Shown here: positions 1 to 9,194 of the stretch, piece after piece | Layout of the letters: every line of letters begins with the position of its first letter | How positions within the stretch are numbered: the stretch's first letter is position 1 | Assembly (NCBI GenBank): GCA_004769085.1 | Contig: DUDS01000015.1 | Coordinates: 173,312 to 237,311, forward strand | Origin: Candidatus Melainabacteria bacterium SSGW_16 | GTDB lineage: Bacteria; Cyanobacteriota; Vampirovibrionia; 2-02-FULL-35-15 | Direction: 5' to 3' | Length of the DNA stretch: 64,000 bases | Program-made: the position numbers and the translations under genes | The notes under the pieces: generated by a model | Databases searched by the model: none | The model's input: only the letters and a program-made list of their open reading frames with translations | What the model was told of the DNA's origin: nothing

Positions 1-553
1 CCATTCCAATATTTTTACCTAATCCCATAGAATCATCTTCACCATTGCCAGAAACTGGTTGCTGGCCTCCTTGAGGATTAGCAGTTAATGTATTTGTTTC
101 TGAACCAGACCCAGGTTGTACTTCCTGAACATTATTGTCAGGAGCAATTGATTTGTTTTCATTTCCTGAATTAAGGGGAGGAGAGCCAGTAGAATCAATT
201 CCTAACTGACCCGACACATACGTAAGCTGCTTCTTTATATCTTCTAATTGTGTGTCCCAAAACTCTCGTGCTTTTGCAGTCTGAATAACTGATGCAAATT
301 TATTTCCGCCATCCTGAACATTAAGCTGCTTTGTAATTTCTTTTTCTTCACTGGACTGTGTACCACCAGGATTTGTAGTCTGAGGAGATTGCCCAGCTTC
401 AGCTGCTTTCCCTCTTAAATTAGCAATCTCATTGTTTAATGATGTAAACTTTTGAATATACAGTGAAGTGTCAGAAGAAAACCCGCCTTTATCATTTTGG
501 CCGTTATTTACATTAAGTTTTTGTTCTCTTGAACCTGCTACTGCAGCTACCAT
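1..553 (-). CDS. Hypothetical low-complexity protein, C-terminus cut by window edge
   Basis: The reading frame starts at an ATG at 551-553 and stays open to base 1, so about 184 N-terminal residues are visible. A strong Shine-Dalgarno (GGAGGA) lies 8 bases upstream of the ATG. The protein is rich in Asn, Gln, Ser, Gly and Pro, has no Cys, no signal peptide and no membrane segment. Residues roughly 30-60 and 75-125 look helical (motif AREFWDTQLEDIKKQL), and the tail is a disordered Asn/Gly/Gln stretch. I do not recognise the family; a cytoplasmic or type-III-like secreted structural protein cannot be excluded. The ribosome-binding site is buried in a perfect inverted repeat (see 556-594), which suggests translational control. 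Being a real gene is supported by start signal and codon use. Confidence 0.7.
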   Translation of the reverse strand, partial: MVAAVAGSREQKLNVNNGQNDKGGFSSDTSLYIQKFTSLNNEIANLRGKAAEAGQSPQTTNPGGTQSSEEKEITKQLNVQDGGNKFASVIQTAKAREFWDTQLEDIKKQLTYVSGQLGIDSTGSPPLNSGNENKSIAPDNNVQEVQPGSGSETNTLTANPQGGQQPVSGNGEDDSMGLGKNIGM

Positions 554-555
554 AC

Positions 556-594
556 TTTAATCCTCCGCAAGAATTGAAACATGGGAGGATTAAA
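556..594 (-). promoter_or_regulatory. 5'UTR hairpin sequestering the Shine-Dalgarno
   Basis: Bases 556-566 and 584-594 form a perfect 11-bp inverted repeat (TTTAATCCTCC / GGAGGATTAAA) separated by 17 nt. In the minus-strand transcript the 3' arm contains the GGAGGA ribosome-binding site and ends two bases before the AUG of the gene at 553. The 5' arm contains the exact anti-SD sequence CCUCC. Folding would hide the SD. This is the layout of a translational switch such as an RNA thermometer or a protein- or sRNA-opened leader; which one is not decided by the sequence. Confidence 0.6.
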
Positions 595-674
595 TCCTAC
601 TTAAAAAAATAGGCAAAAATATAATATAATCTTTTAGATCTAGTACACCTCTTTTTTTTAAAAATAAATTTTCC

Positions 675-699
675 TGTAGTGAGTTTTACTCATCCTACA
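675..699 (-). terminator. Possible terminator downstream of mutL
   Basis: TGTA..TGAGT / ACTCA..TACA form a hairpin with a short T/A loop. Read on the minus strand it is followed by an A/T-rich run ending in TTATTTTT. It lies 64 bases past the mutL stop codon. The stem is short and interrupted, so this is a modest call. Confidence 0.35.
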
Positions 700-762
700 T
701 TTAACAGTCAAACGGTTAAATACAGGTAATCACTTTAATTAAATTCACCTAAGATTTTTGTA

Positions 763-2667
763 CTAATTTTTGACGTTAATTTCATTCACCACTGAATATT
801 CTCTTGGGTTTTTAAAATAAAGCCCTGCAAGTATAAGCGGACTGTTCCAATTATTTTGCCTCTCCGGTTTCCAAGCATTAAGTCCCATAGAATCAGACTT
901 TTTTCTGTTACATTCAAAACAACATGCAAATAAATTTTCAGCATCATAATTAAACTGAGGGAATTTACTTGCAGGCAAAAAATGATCATAAGATGCTGAA
1001 TGTTCTTTTAATACATGCACAGTTATTGTTTCTCCCTGGTTATTTATATAATCACTAAAAGCATTTTGAGAGTGAGGAATAGCTGTTTTTACTATCTTTG
1101 GATCCAGTAACTGTTTCCCGCAATAAACACATGTCCAGTTATCTCTTTCCCAGACGCTATAAAGTATTTTGTCTTCTGGTTTATTTCTTTGATTATTTGA
1201 TTTATCTTCTTTATCCTCAAATTCTGGTGAAACTATTTTTCTCTGAATAACTGATTGTTCCATGGAATAATCAAGATAAATTTTTCTTCCCAATTCTGAC
1301 AAATTATTAAAAAAGCTGGACTGGGATCTTTCATCACCTGTTATTTCACCACTAAAAACTACTTGAAAGCTGTCTTCAAATATACTGCCAATTTCAAACA
1401 CGGTCTTAATCCCTGTTTTTATCATATTTGCTATTAATTTATCAGAAAAAACAATCCGGCACTTTAAATTACTCACAGAAAATAAATTTAAATCAGAACT
1501 ATAAGATAATTGAGTCGGCTCAGCTTCTTTATAAAAATCAATTGCTGCCTGTGAATAATCAGAATGCGCCCGGATCAATCTAGACTGTTCTGTCTTATTA
1601 TTTAAATCAATGAATTTGTTTTCAAAATCATTTTCTTTTATCTCAGGTAGGGAATAAACAGAATTCTCCTTATACTTTTCTTTATAGTGTTTTGATATTC
1701 CTTCCTGCAATATTCGAAAAATAAGATTATAAACCTCATTGGAACTGGTATAACGAACTTCTTTTTTTGAAGGGTGAACATTTACATCAACAAATCCAGG
1801 CTTAAAATTAAGATTTAGAACTATAACCGGATATTTCCCGCCTGGTAATAATCCCTCAAATGCATTTTGAATTGCTTTTGAAATTATCTGACATTTAACA
1901 GGTCTTTTATTTATAAAAATTAAAATGGACTTTCTGTCACTCCTTGAAATTTCAAGAGAGCTAATATAACCATGAATTGATAAAAAATTATTTTCCCCTA
2001 TAATATTTATTAATTTTGATTTTAAATCATTTCCCAATAGTTCAACAATTACCTGCTGTAACTCAGAAGAACCTGAGGTTTCAAGCACAGTGCTTTTATT
2101 ATTTATAAGCTTGAATGAAACTTCAGGATGAGACAGTGCATGAGAAAGAACTACATCATATATATGTCCAAGCTCAGTTGATTCTGACTTAAGGAATTTA
2201 AGTCTTGCAGGAACATTATAAAAAAGATCTTCAATTTCAAATGAGGTCCCACTGGACACAGCAGCACTTTTTTGTGTTATATTGTCTTCTTTTATTCTTA
2301 ATTCAAAACCATTTTCTTCATCTTTGAACCTGGAAACACAAGTAACCTTGCTTATAGAAGAAACTGAAGCTAAAGCTTCTCCGCGAAAACCAAGTGTACT
2401 TATTCCCCAGAGATCATTAATATCATTAATTTTGCTGGTTGCATGTCTTGAAAATAACAGAGGAATATTCCTGGAATGTATTCCTTCCCCATTATCTGAA
2501 ACCTTTATATATTTTCCTGATCTTTGAACTACTATTTCAATTTTTGAAGCATTGGCATCAATAGAATTTTCAATTAATTCTTTTACTACTGAAGCAGGTC
2601 GTTCAATAACTTCACCAGCCGCAATTTTCTTTATAAGCTCTTCTGAGAGTTGTTTGATATAAGTCAT
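763..2667 (-). CDS. mutL: MutL-type mismatch repair ATPase with a C-terminal HNH nuclease domain
   Basis: Residues 1 to about 335 are a full MutL N-terminal GHKL ATPase: ENSIDAN, DNGEGI, GFRGEAL and the SGTSFEIEDLFYNVPAR segment are all present, followed by the second lobe with the VDVNVHPSKKEVR motif. After a linker (about 335-400) and a middle segment without recognised family, the expected MutL C-terminal dimerisation/endonuclease domain with DQHAxxER-type motif is missing. Instead, residues about 500-605 carry an HNH signature: C513-x2-C516, D561-H562, N578, C583-x2-C586-N587. Length (634) is normal for MutL. The family couples MutS mismatch recognition to strand nicking; here the nick may be made by the HNH domain, which is inference. 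No Shine-Dalgarno is visible before the ATG. Confidence 0.9.
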   Translation of the reverse strand: MTYIKQLSEELIKKIAAGEVIERPASVVKELIENSIDANASKIEIVVQRSGKYIKVSDNGEGIHSRNIPLLFSRHATSKINDINDLWGISTLGFRGEALASVSSISKVTCVSRFKDEENGFELRIKEDNITQKSAAVSSGTSFEIEDLFYNVPARLKFLKSESTELGHIYDVVLSHALSHPEVSFKLINNKSTVLETSGSSELQQVIVELLGNDLKSKLINIIGENNFLSIHGYISSLEISRSDRKSILIFINKRPVKCQIISKAIQNAFEGLLPGGKYPVIVLNLNFKPGFVDVNVHPSKKEVRYTSSNEVYNLIFRILQEGISKHYKEKYKENSVYSLPEIKENDFENKFIDLNNKTEQSRLIRAHSDYSQAAIDFYKEAEPTQLSYSSDLNLFSVSNLKCRIVFSDKLIANMIKTGIKTVFEIGSIFEDSFQVVFSGEITGDERSQSSFFNNLSELGRKIYLDYSMEQSVIQRKIVSPEFEDKEDKSNNQRNKPEDKILYSVWERDNWTCVYCGKQLLDPKIVKTAIPHSQNAFSDYINNQGETITVHVLKEHSASYDHFLPASKFPQFNYDAENLFACCFECNRKKSDSMGLNAWKPERQNNWNSPLILAGLYFKNPREYSVVNEINVKN

Positions 2668-2697
2668 GGTTACATTTTAACTTATGTCAAAATGTTA

Positions 2698-2853
2698 TAC
2701 TTACCGCCCTCCTCGCTCATTCTTCGCTTGTCAGGCTTTGCAATGTGCTCCGGGTGTACCATTCATTACATCTACAGATTTTGCCGAATAAATCGTCAAA
2801 ATCTTACTAGATAAATAGGTTGCTCGAAAATGTTACGTAAGCTAAGCAGTAAC
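2698..2853 (+). repeat. Interspersed structured repeat, copy A
   Basis: About 155 bp between mutL and clpB. The left part (2701-2740) matches copies at 33831-33860 and, inverted, 56395-56438. The centre holds the hairpin AGATTTTG (2776-2783) / CAAAATCT (2797-2804) with inner CGA/TCG. The right end is related to copies G and F (GCTAAGCAGTAAC). See the findings entry on the repeat family. Confidence 0.7.
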
Positions 2854-2855
2854 CA

Positions 2856-5504
2856 TTAGGCTTTAACCTTCTCAAGCACTTTACTAAACACAAGCTTATC
2901 ACCATCATAATCAATTCTTATAACATCACCTTCAGAGAAATTCCCACTTAATAATTCTGTTGCCAGCTCGTTTTCAAGTTCTTTCTGAATCAGTCTTTTC
3001 AATGGTCTTGCACCAAAAGTAGGATCATATCCTATGGTAACCAGATGATCTTTTGCATCATCTGTAAGTTCAAGTTTTATTTTCTTTTCTTCAAGTCTCT
3101 GCTTAACTCTGTTCAACTGGATTTCAACAATTTTCTTTAAATCATTTGCTTTAAGAGGATTAAATACAACTATTTCATCAACTCTGTTTAAAAACTCAGG
3201 CCTAAAATGTTCCTTTAAAAGTTCAAATGCCTTTTCTTTTATTTGATCATAGTATTGCTCCTGGTTACTGCCACTCACACTGAGTTTTAGCTGATGCTCT
3301 AAAATAATCTGACTCCCAATATTACTTGTCATTATTATAATTGTATTTTTAAAATCAACTACTCTGCCCTGTGAATCAGTAAGCCTGCCATCATCAAGAA
3401 CCTGCAACAATACATTAAAGACATCAGCATGTGCTTTTTCAATTTCATCAAATAATATAACCGAATATGGTTTTCTTCTTACCTGTTCTGTCAGTTGTCC
3501 TCCCTCTCCATAACCAATATATCCGGGAGGCGCACCAATTAACCTGCTTACAGTATGTCTTTCCTGATATTCACTCATATCAATCCTGATGATATTTTGT
3601 TCATTATCAAACAAAACATATGCAAGTGTTTTAGCAAGCTCTGTTTTACCAACACCTGTAGGTCCAAGAAATATAAATGAACCAATTGGTTTCTGGGGAT
3701 CACTAAGTCCTGAACGTGATCTTCGTATAGCATTTGAAACTGCTTTTACAGCTTCATCCTGACTGATTACTTTTTTATGTACTTCTTCTTCAAGTTTTAT
3801 TAATTTTTGTTTTTCACCTTCAAGAAGTTTACTTACAGGAATGTGGGTCCATTTTGAAACTACATCAGCAATATCATCCTCATTTATTTCTTCTTTTAAC
3901 AACCTGTTATTTTTCCCATCTCCCTGAAATCCGGAAGCACCGCGAAGTCTTTTTTCAAGCTCAGCAAGCTTTCCGTATTTTAATTCAGCAGCTCTCTGTA
4001 AATCTGTTTCCCTTTCAGCTTGCTCAATTTTTATTTTTGTATTTTCTATCTCTTCTTTTATCCGACGAACCGAAGAAATAGATTCTTTTTCTTTTACCCA
4101 CTGAACCTTAAGAACATCTGCCTTTGACTGGAGTTCAGTAAGCTCTTTTTCAAGTTTTTCAAGCCTTTCTTTTGAAGCAGGGTCTGTTTCTTTCTTCAGT
4201 GCTTCTTTTTCAATGCTAAGCTGGATTCTTCTTCTTTCAAGCTCATCAAGTTCAACAGGCATTGAATCAATTTCTATTCTTAGCTTTGCAGCTGCTTCAT
4301 CTACAAGGTCTATTGCCTTATCAGGTAAAAATCTGTCTGAAATATATCTATGGCTTAATACTGCAGCACTTACAAGTGCAGCATCTTTAATCCTCACACC
4401 ATGATGAACTTCATATTTTTCACGAAGTCCTCTTAAAATGGAAATAGTCTCTTCAACTGTAGGTTCATCAACCAAAACAGTCTGAAATCTTCTTTCAAGA
4501 GCCGCATCCTTTTCTATATGTTTTCTATACTCATCTAATGTCGTAGCACCAATACAATGCAGTTCTCCTCTTGCAAGTGGCGGTTTTAATAAATTACCTG
4601 CATCCATTGAGCCTTCACCTGTAGTACCTGCTCCTACAACTGTATGTAATTCATCAATAAACAAAATAATCTCACCTTCATGAGACTGTACTTCCTTTAA
4701 AACTGCTTTTAATCTTTCTTCAAATTCCCCTCTAAATTTTGCACCTGCAATAAGTGCACCCATATCAAGAGCAACTACTTTTTTATTCTTAAGTCCTTCA
4801 GGCACATCTCCCCGCACAATTCTTTGTGCAAGTCCTTCAACAATTGCTGTTTTTCCTACACCAGGCTCTCCAATAAGCACAGGGTTGTTTTTTGTTCGTC
4901 TTGATAAAACCTGAATAACTCTTCTTATTTCTTCATCACGACCTATAACAGGATCAAGTTTCCCTTTTTGAGCAATTTCTGTAAGATCTCTGCCATATTT
5001 ATTTAATGCATCAAATGTTGCTTCAGGGGTCGGGCTTGTAATCCTTTGGTTACCTCTGATTTTAGTAAGAACTTTTAAAATTTGTTCTTTTGTAACACCT
5101 TCTTCTTTTAAAATCTTTTGTGCTTCTCCTTTAGTTCCCTGAGGATCGCATAAAGAAAGTAAAATATGTTCAACACTAATATACTCATCCTTCATATTTT
5201 TTGCTTCTTCGAATGCTTTCTCAAGCAAAGAATTTGATCTGTTACTTAAATAAAGCTGCTCACCACTACTTGCAGATGCCCTGCCTTTGGGCTGTTTCGA
5301 AAGATAATCATGGAGTTTATCTAGTATTTGCTTTTTACTTACTCCAATACGATCAAATATCTGCGGGACTATCTCGTTAGGCTGCTCAACAAGTGAAATC
5401 AAAATATGTTCAGGCTCAAGAACACTATGCTCATACTTTTCAAGCAAAGTACGGCATGACGAGAGTGCAGACTGGGAATTTAAAGTTAACTTATTAAAAT
5501 CCAT
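2856..5504 (-). CDS. clpB: ClpB disaggregase (AAA+ chaperone)
   Basis: Full-length ClpB of 882 residues. Order: Clp_N repeats (1 to about 145), first AAA+ domain with Walker A GEPGVGKT and Walker B FIDELH, the long coiled-coil middle domain (about 405-530) typical of ClpB and absent from ClpA, second AAA+ domain with GPTGVGKT and FDEIEKAH, and the C-terminal D2-small domain with GARPLKR. It works with DnaK to resolve protein aggregates in the cytoplasm. No P-loop tripeptide for ClpP docking is evident. A TATAAT hexamer lies at 5511-5516, only six bases before the ATG, and there is no Shine-Dalgarno, so the transcript may be leaderless. No heat-shock CIRCE operator was seen upstream. Confidence 0.97.
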   Translation of the reverse strand: MDFNKLTLNSQSALSSCRTLLEKYEHSVLEPEHILISLVEQPNEIVPQIFDRIGVSKKQILDKLHDYLSKQPKGRASASSGEQLYLSNRSNSLLEKAFEEAKNMKDEYISVEHILLSLCDPQGTKGEAQKILKEEGVTKEQILKVLTKIRGNQRITSPTPEATFDALNKYGRDLTEIAQKGKLDPVIGRDEEIRRVIQVLSRRTKNNPVLIGEPGVGKTAIVEGLAQRIVRGDVPEGLKNKKVVALDMGALIAGAKFRGEFEERLKAVLKEVQSHEGEIILFIDELHTVVGAGTTGEGSMDAGNLLKPPLARGELHCIGATTLDEYRKHIEKDAALERRFQTVLVDEPTVEETISILRGLREKYEVHHGVRIKDAALVSAAVLSHRYISDRFLPDKAIDLVDEAAAKLRIEIDSMPVELDELERRRIQLSIEKEALKKETDPASKERLEKLEKELTELQSKADVLKVQWVKEKESISSVRRIKEEIENTKIKIEQAERETDLQRAAELKYGKLAELEKRLRGASGFQGDGKNNRLLKEEINEDDIADVVSKWTHIPVSKLLEGEKQKLIKLEEEVHKKVISQDEAVKAVSNAIRRSRSGLSDPQKPIGSFIFLGPTGVGKTELAKTLAYVLFDNEQNIIRIDMSEYQERHTVSRLIGAPPGYIGYGEGGQLTEQVRRKPYSVILFDEIEKAHADVFNVLLQVLDDGRLTDSQGRVVDFKNTIIIMTSNIGSQIILEHQLKLSVSGSNQEQYYDQIKEKAFELLKEHFRPEFLNRVDEIVVFNPLKANDLKKIVEIQLNRVKQRLEEKKIKLELTDDAKDHLVTIGYDPTFGARPLKRLIQKELENELATELLSGNFSEGDVIRIDYDGDKLVFSKVLEKVKA

Positions 5505-5621
5505 AAACTAATTATATCTATCCACATAAACAATATGCCCACTTTAAGAGTTCTTATATTGATATAGTACAACAGCTAAAGATAATTGAAATTAATATTT
5601 TTTTAAGAATGCATGCAGTTT

Positions 5622-7352
5622 TTATTCAATTTTTCTACCAGGAAAGAAGCTTTGTAATTCATCAACATTTCTTGGCTCTAGTCCAGATATAGATGCACCT
5701 GCCAGGCGAAGGAGATAAGCATGTACACCAGGTTTTGTTCTTTTAGACTGAGATACTGCTGCACTCATTAAAGCATTCATTTCAACTTTGTATCTTAAGA
5801 ACGCATAGTCCATTAGGTCAACAAGATTTATTTCATAATGGTTAATCTTAGCAATAGCCTGACTTCGTGAAGTCCCGCTTTGAACTACCTGATTTGCTTG
5901 TTCCCCAACTATTTTCTCAATCATAGGAATAATTCCTACCTTTTGAAAAACAGTCATTGGTGTTGCAGGGGGTAAATCACTGTCATGAGAAAAAGTTGTA
6001 CCATTATCTTTATTTTTTTGAGCTCGTGCAATAAAAATATCAGAAATCCTATCAAAACCAGAACTTATACCTCTTGCAGCAGGAGTAAATTCACTATTAA
6101 GAAGTCTGAATAAAATATCCCCAAATGAATTTTCAAGATCAATATGTGAAACAACAAAAGCAAGCGGCAGTGAAGGTTCATTAACCCTGATTTTTTGTTT
6201 TATTGCATCAACTAATGTAACTTTTCCGTCTTCTTCACAAGAATTAGCAAGTTTATAAGTTGCATAATTTACAACAAGGGGGGTTTCACATTCAAGTACT
6301 ACTCTTTTTAATCCAGCTACTGCTTCTTTTGCTCCTTTTTTTGTTACATAATCATCAATAGCCCAAAATCTTCTCACCCGTTCATAAGAATCATCTTTTT
6401 TACTTTCATCCAGTACAGACTCAAGCAAAAACAAGTCTGGATCTATTTCATCACAATCATTAATCAGAGCCATTGCCCTATCATTGATTTTTGTCTCATC
6501 GGATGATCTATATAACCTCTCTAAAGGTTCTTTCGGTACTTTTTTATTGTCCTTTTTTAGTTTTTCCATAATCAATAAAACTAAGGTTTGAATTCGTTCT
6601 TTATCTTCAACATGAATGTACGCTTCAACTCCTTCGATTTTTGCATTTTCGCCAACCGAAACGTCTACCAAAGCATTTAAAACTTTCTCTACAGGTCCAT
6701 CATTCAATGATGCAATTGATTTAGCAAATTTATCATTGTCATTTATTCCATCAAATTTAACCAGAGCAAATATTTTACCAAGATACTCTCTTGGTAATTG
6801 TTCTAATAGCATTTTTACATATTTATTATTATTGTCAGCATTTTCAAAGTGCTTTCTTTTATCAAGAGAAGGAATTATAAAATCATTCACCACGATATCT
6901 GGGTTAATCACAAGTCCAATTGCAGTAAGGAATGCTTTAATCCTGAAGTTTGTTGAGCATTTAAGCTGTGCTAAAGCTTCTACTAAAAGATTTGATCCTG
7001 CATCATTGAACTCACCTGCTTTTTTATCAATAAGTCTCGAAAACTTAGAATCATCTTCAAAACCAACTTCAACAATCTCAACTACCTCGCCTTTTGTATT
7101 TGCTTTTAAATAATCCAGTAAGTCATCAAGCATGGTTGATGCTGCAATTACATTTCTCATTGGTGCAAGCAATTTTGGAAATGCTAGCGGGGGTACATGT
7201 TGTGGTGGTTCAAGCGGTTCATTAACAACCTGGTCAGGTGGTTTCTTATTATCTAGATCTTTTGCTCCTGATGTAGCTCCAGATGCATTGGCTGCAGGCA
7301 ATGAGGCCGGAGTACTTCCTACTGGTCGTGGTTTTAAACTACCGTCAGACAT
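5622..7352 (-). CDS. Hypothetical protein, paralogue of the next gene upstream
   Basis: 576 residues, no Cys-metal motif, signal peptide or membrane span. The first 60 residues are Pro/Ala/Gly rich and probably disordered; the remainder is mainly alpha-helical and looks like a HEAT/ARM-type scaffold, by inference. It is clearly related to the gene at 7469-9079: shared blocks include RVRRFWAIDDYV versus RIRRFYAINHFV, an Ile-Pro-(S/A)-Leu-(D/E)-x-Arg-Lys block, and NEPSLPLAFV versus NQLSLPLAAV. The two lie 116 bp apart on the same strand and probably arose by tandem duplication. A TATAAT-like box lies about 24 bases before the ATG and no Shine-Dalgarno is visible. I do not recognise the family and assign no function. 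Confidence 0.8.
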   Translation of the reverse strand: MSDGSLKPRPVGSTPASLPAANASGATSGAKDLDNKKPPDQVVNEPLEPPQHVPPLAFPKLLAPMRNVIAASTMLDDLLDYLKANTKGEVVEIVEVGFEDDSKFSRLIDKKAGEFNDAGSNLLVEALAQLKCSTNFRIKAFLTAIGLVINPDIVVNDFIIPSLDKRKHFENADNNNKYVKMLLEQLPREYLGKIFALVKFDGINDNDKFAKSIASLNDGPVEKVLNALVDVSVGENAKIEGVEAYIHVEDKERIQTLVLLIMEKLKKDNKKVPKEPLERLYRSSDETKINDRAMALINDCDEIDPDLFLLESVLDESKKDDSYERVRRFWAIDDYVTKKGAKEAVAGLKRVVLECETPLVVNYATYKLANSCEEDGKVTLVDAIKQKIRVNEPSLPLAFVVSHIDLENSFGDILFRLLNSEFTPAARGISSGFDRISDIFIARAQKNKDNGTTFSHDSDLPPATPMTVFQKVGIIPMIEKIVGEQANQVVQSGTSRSQAIAKINHYEINLVDLMDYAFLRYKVEMNALMSAAVSQSKRTKPGVHAYLLRLAGASISGLEPRNVDELQSFFPGRKIE

Positions 7353-7468
7353 ATTTTATTTAATACTTAAAAACAATATTATACCTCTAATTAAATGAAA
7401 GTTCTGGTTTAATCCTGGCATTTTTATGCTAAATTACTGATTTTTAAATCTACATACTATTTTACAGC

Positions 7469-9079
7469 TTATGAAGCTTTAGCAAGCTCACTCATATCAC
7501 CCAGTTTATAAAAAATTGAAAGCATATCCCCCCTGTCATTAACCGCTGCTTTCATAAGAATTTCCTTTATTCTTTGAAAATTTTTTCCACAGGCATAATT
7601 TAATAAATCCATTGCATTTCTTTTTACATTTTCTTTTTCCTGTTCGTTTTTGCCTTCACCATAAGCTGCCCAGTCCAAAAACTTTTCAATGCCTACATTT
7701 GAAATTAAATCAATTACAAGGTTTTCACCAGAACCTTCTGTTAACGAAAATATAATATCGCCTTCATCATCCATATAAAAATTTACAAATGAAGCTTCTG
7801 ATAGATTTTTGTATGCCTGAACTAGATCATATTTTTCTTTGTAATTTCTTACCATGAGATCCCTGATTAGATCTTGATATGGTTCACCATATGCTGAAAG
7901 CTTTGTAACTGCAGCCAGAGGAAGTGAAAGCTGGTTTTCTCTGACATTGTTTACTATTGCACCTATTAATGCTCTTCTGCCGTCAACCCCACAGATCTTA
8001 GAAAGTCCATAACATGCATAAAATACAAGGAAGGAATCTTTCTCCTTTAAAATAAAATCTTTCATTACAGATGCACCATATTCACCAGTGGCTCTTACAA
8101 AATGATTTATTGCGTAAAATCTTCGTATCCTTGACTCTTCAGAATCGTCAGAATCATTCATCATGACCTCTCTAAGAATTCTTGAAGCATCCTGCCCAAA
8201 ATTCGTAGTTAATATTTCCAGCAACTCCTCCCCCATTTCATTATCAGTGTTTGATTTATAGAGCTTTTCGGGAATATCTACAGAAAATTTCATCTGGTTA
8301 TTAACAAGATTCTTCATAAGTGAAACCAATATCATTCTGAGCTTATGAATATTAACCTTATTTTCCTTACTATCATCATATTCAGCTTCTTTGGAATAAA
8401 TAATTTCAGAAAAAATATTTAAAGCTGTTTCTGGATATGTTGTTTTTAAAACAGAGGCTGCAAAACTATTTATATCTGTTATTTCAGAGTAGTCGAGAGA
8501 CTGAAAGAATTCTTTCTTGGCTGAGTCATCCAGGACACTAATAAAATTACAACAGAAGTTCTTATTAATTCCCAGATTTTTTAAATTTTTCCTGGATTCA
8601 AGAGCAGGTATAAAAAATTCACTCGTAACCTCATCTTCAAGTCCTATTGAAACAAGCATTTTTATAATCAATGCCTTATCTTCAAAATGTTCATTCTCAA
8701 CAAGCATTTCTTTAAGTAATGAACCCAGATTAATTCCTTGTTTTGAATAATACCGAGCAAGATCATCTACAGCTTCTCCAAACGATTCATCACAAGAAAG
8801 TGATTGTCTTGCTTTGTATTGCCAATCCCCTTGAATTGTTTTTTTAGTCCAAGCAAAAAATCCTCTGAGTCCATCTATGTCAGTAACAGAACTTCTTATT
8901 CCTGCAAATAAACTTCTATGTAATGAAGGGTCTAGAGGAGCAACTTCTCCCTTATTCTCTTTTTTGGGCACCAAAACAAGAGCCCTACACTCAGAAGGAG
9001 GGCTTTTAGAAGCAACCTGTAAATGACTATTATTAGGGTAAAGCGGACTACTGCTCACCCCATCTATTACATCAGGCAT
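7469..9079 (-). CDS. Hypothetical protein, tandem paralogue
   Basis: 536 residues, soluble, largely helical, with an acidic stretch (MNDSDDSEESRIRRFYA) near residue 310. It shares extended collinear similarity with the gene at 5622-7352 over the central 350 residues, but differs in the N-terminal leader and the C-terminal 100 residues, so the copies have diverged well. Conserved alternation of helix-forming blocks suggests an alpha-solenoid. No catalytic motif is visible. A TATAAT hexamer occurs about 24 bases before the ATG without Shine-Dalgarno, as in its paralogue, so each may have its own promoter. Function unknown. Confidence 0.8.
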   Translation of the reverse strand: MPDVIDGVSSSPLYPNNSHLQVASKSPPSECRALVLVPKKENKGEVAPLDPSLHRSLFAGIRSSVTDIDGLRGFFAWTKKTIQGDWQYKARQSLSCDESFGEAVDDLARYYSKQGINLGSLLKEMLVENEHFEDKALIIKMLVSIGLEDEVTSEFFIPALESRKNLKNLGINKNFCCNFISVLDDSAKKEFFQSLDYSEITDINSFAASVLKTTYPETALNIFSEIIYSKEAEYDDSKENKVNIHKLRMILVSLMKNLVNNQMKFSVDIPEKLYKSNTDNEMGEELLEILTTNFGQDASRILREVMMNDSDDSEESRIRRFYAINHFVRATGEYGASVMKDFILKEKDSFLVFYACYGLSKICGVDGRRALIGAIVNNVRENQLSLPLAAVTKLSAYGEPYQDLIRDLMVRNYKEKYDLVQAYKNLSEASFVNFYMDDEGDIIFSLTEGSGENLVIDLISNVGIEKFLDWAAYGEGKNEQEKENVKRNAMDLLNYACGKNFQRIKEILMKAAVNDRGDMLSIFYKLGDMSELAKAS

Positions 9080-9194
9080 AATTTATTCGGTAAGAGTATT
9101 ATAGAATAGCTGTTCGATTTTATATCAACTATTTCCCATACAAAATGTAAGCTTTTCAATACAATTGATAAACTAATACTCATGGAAGTTAAGG

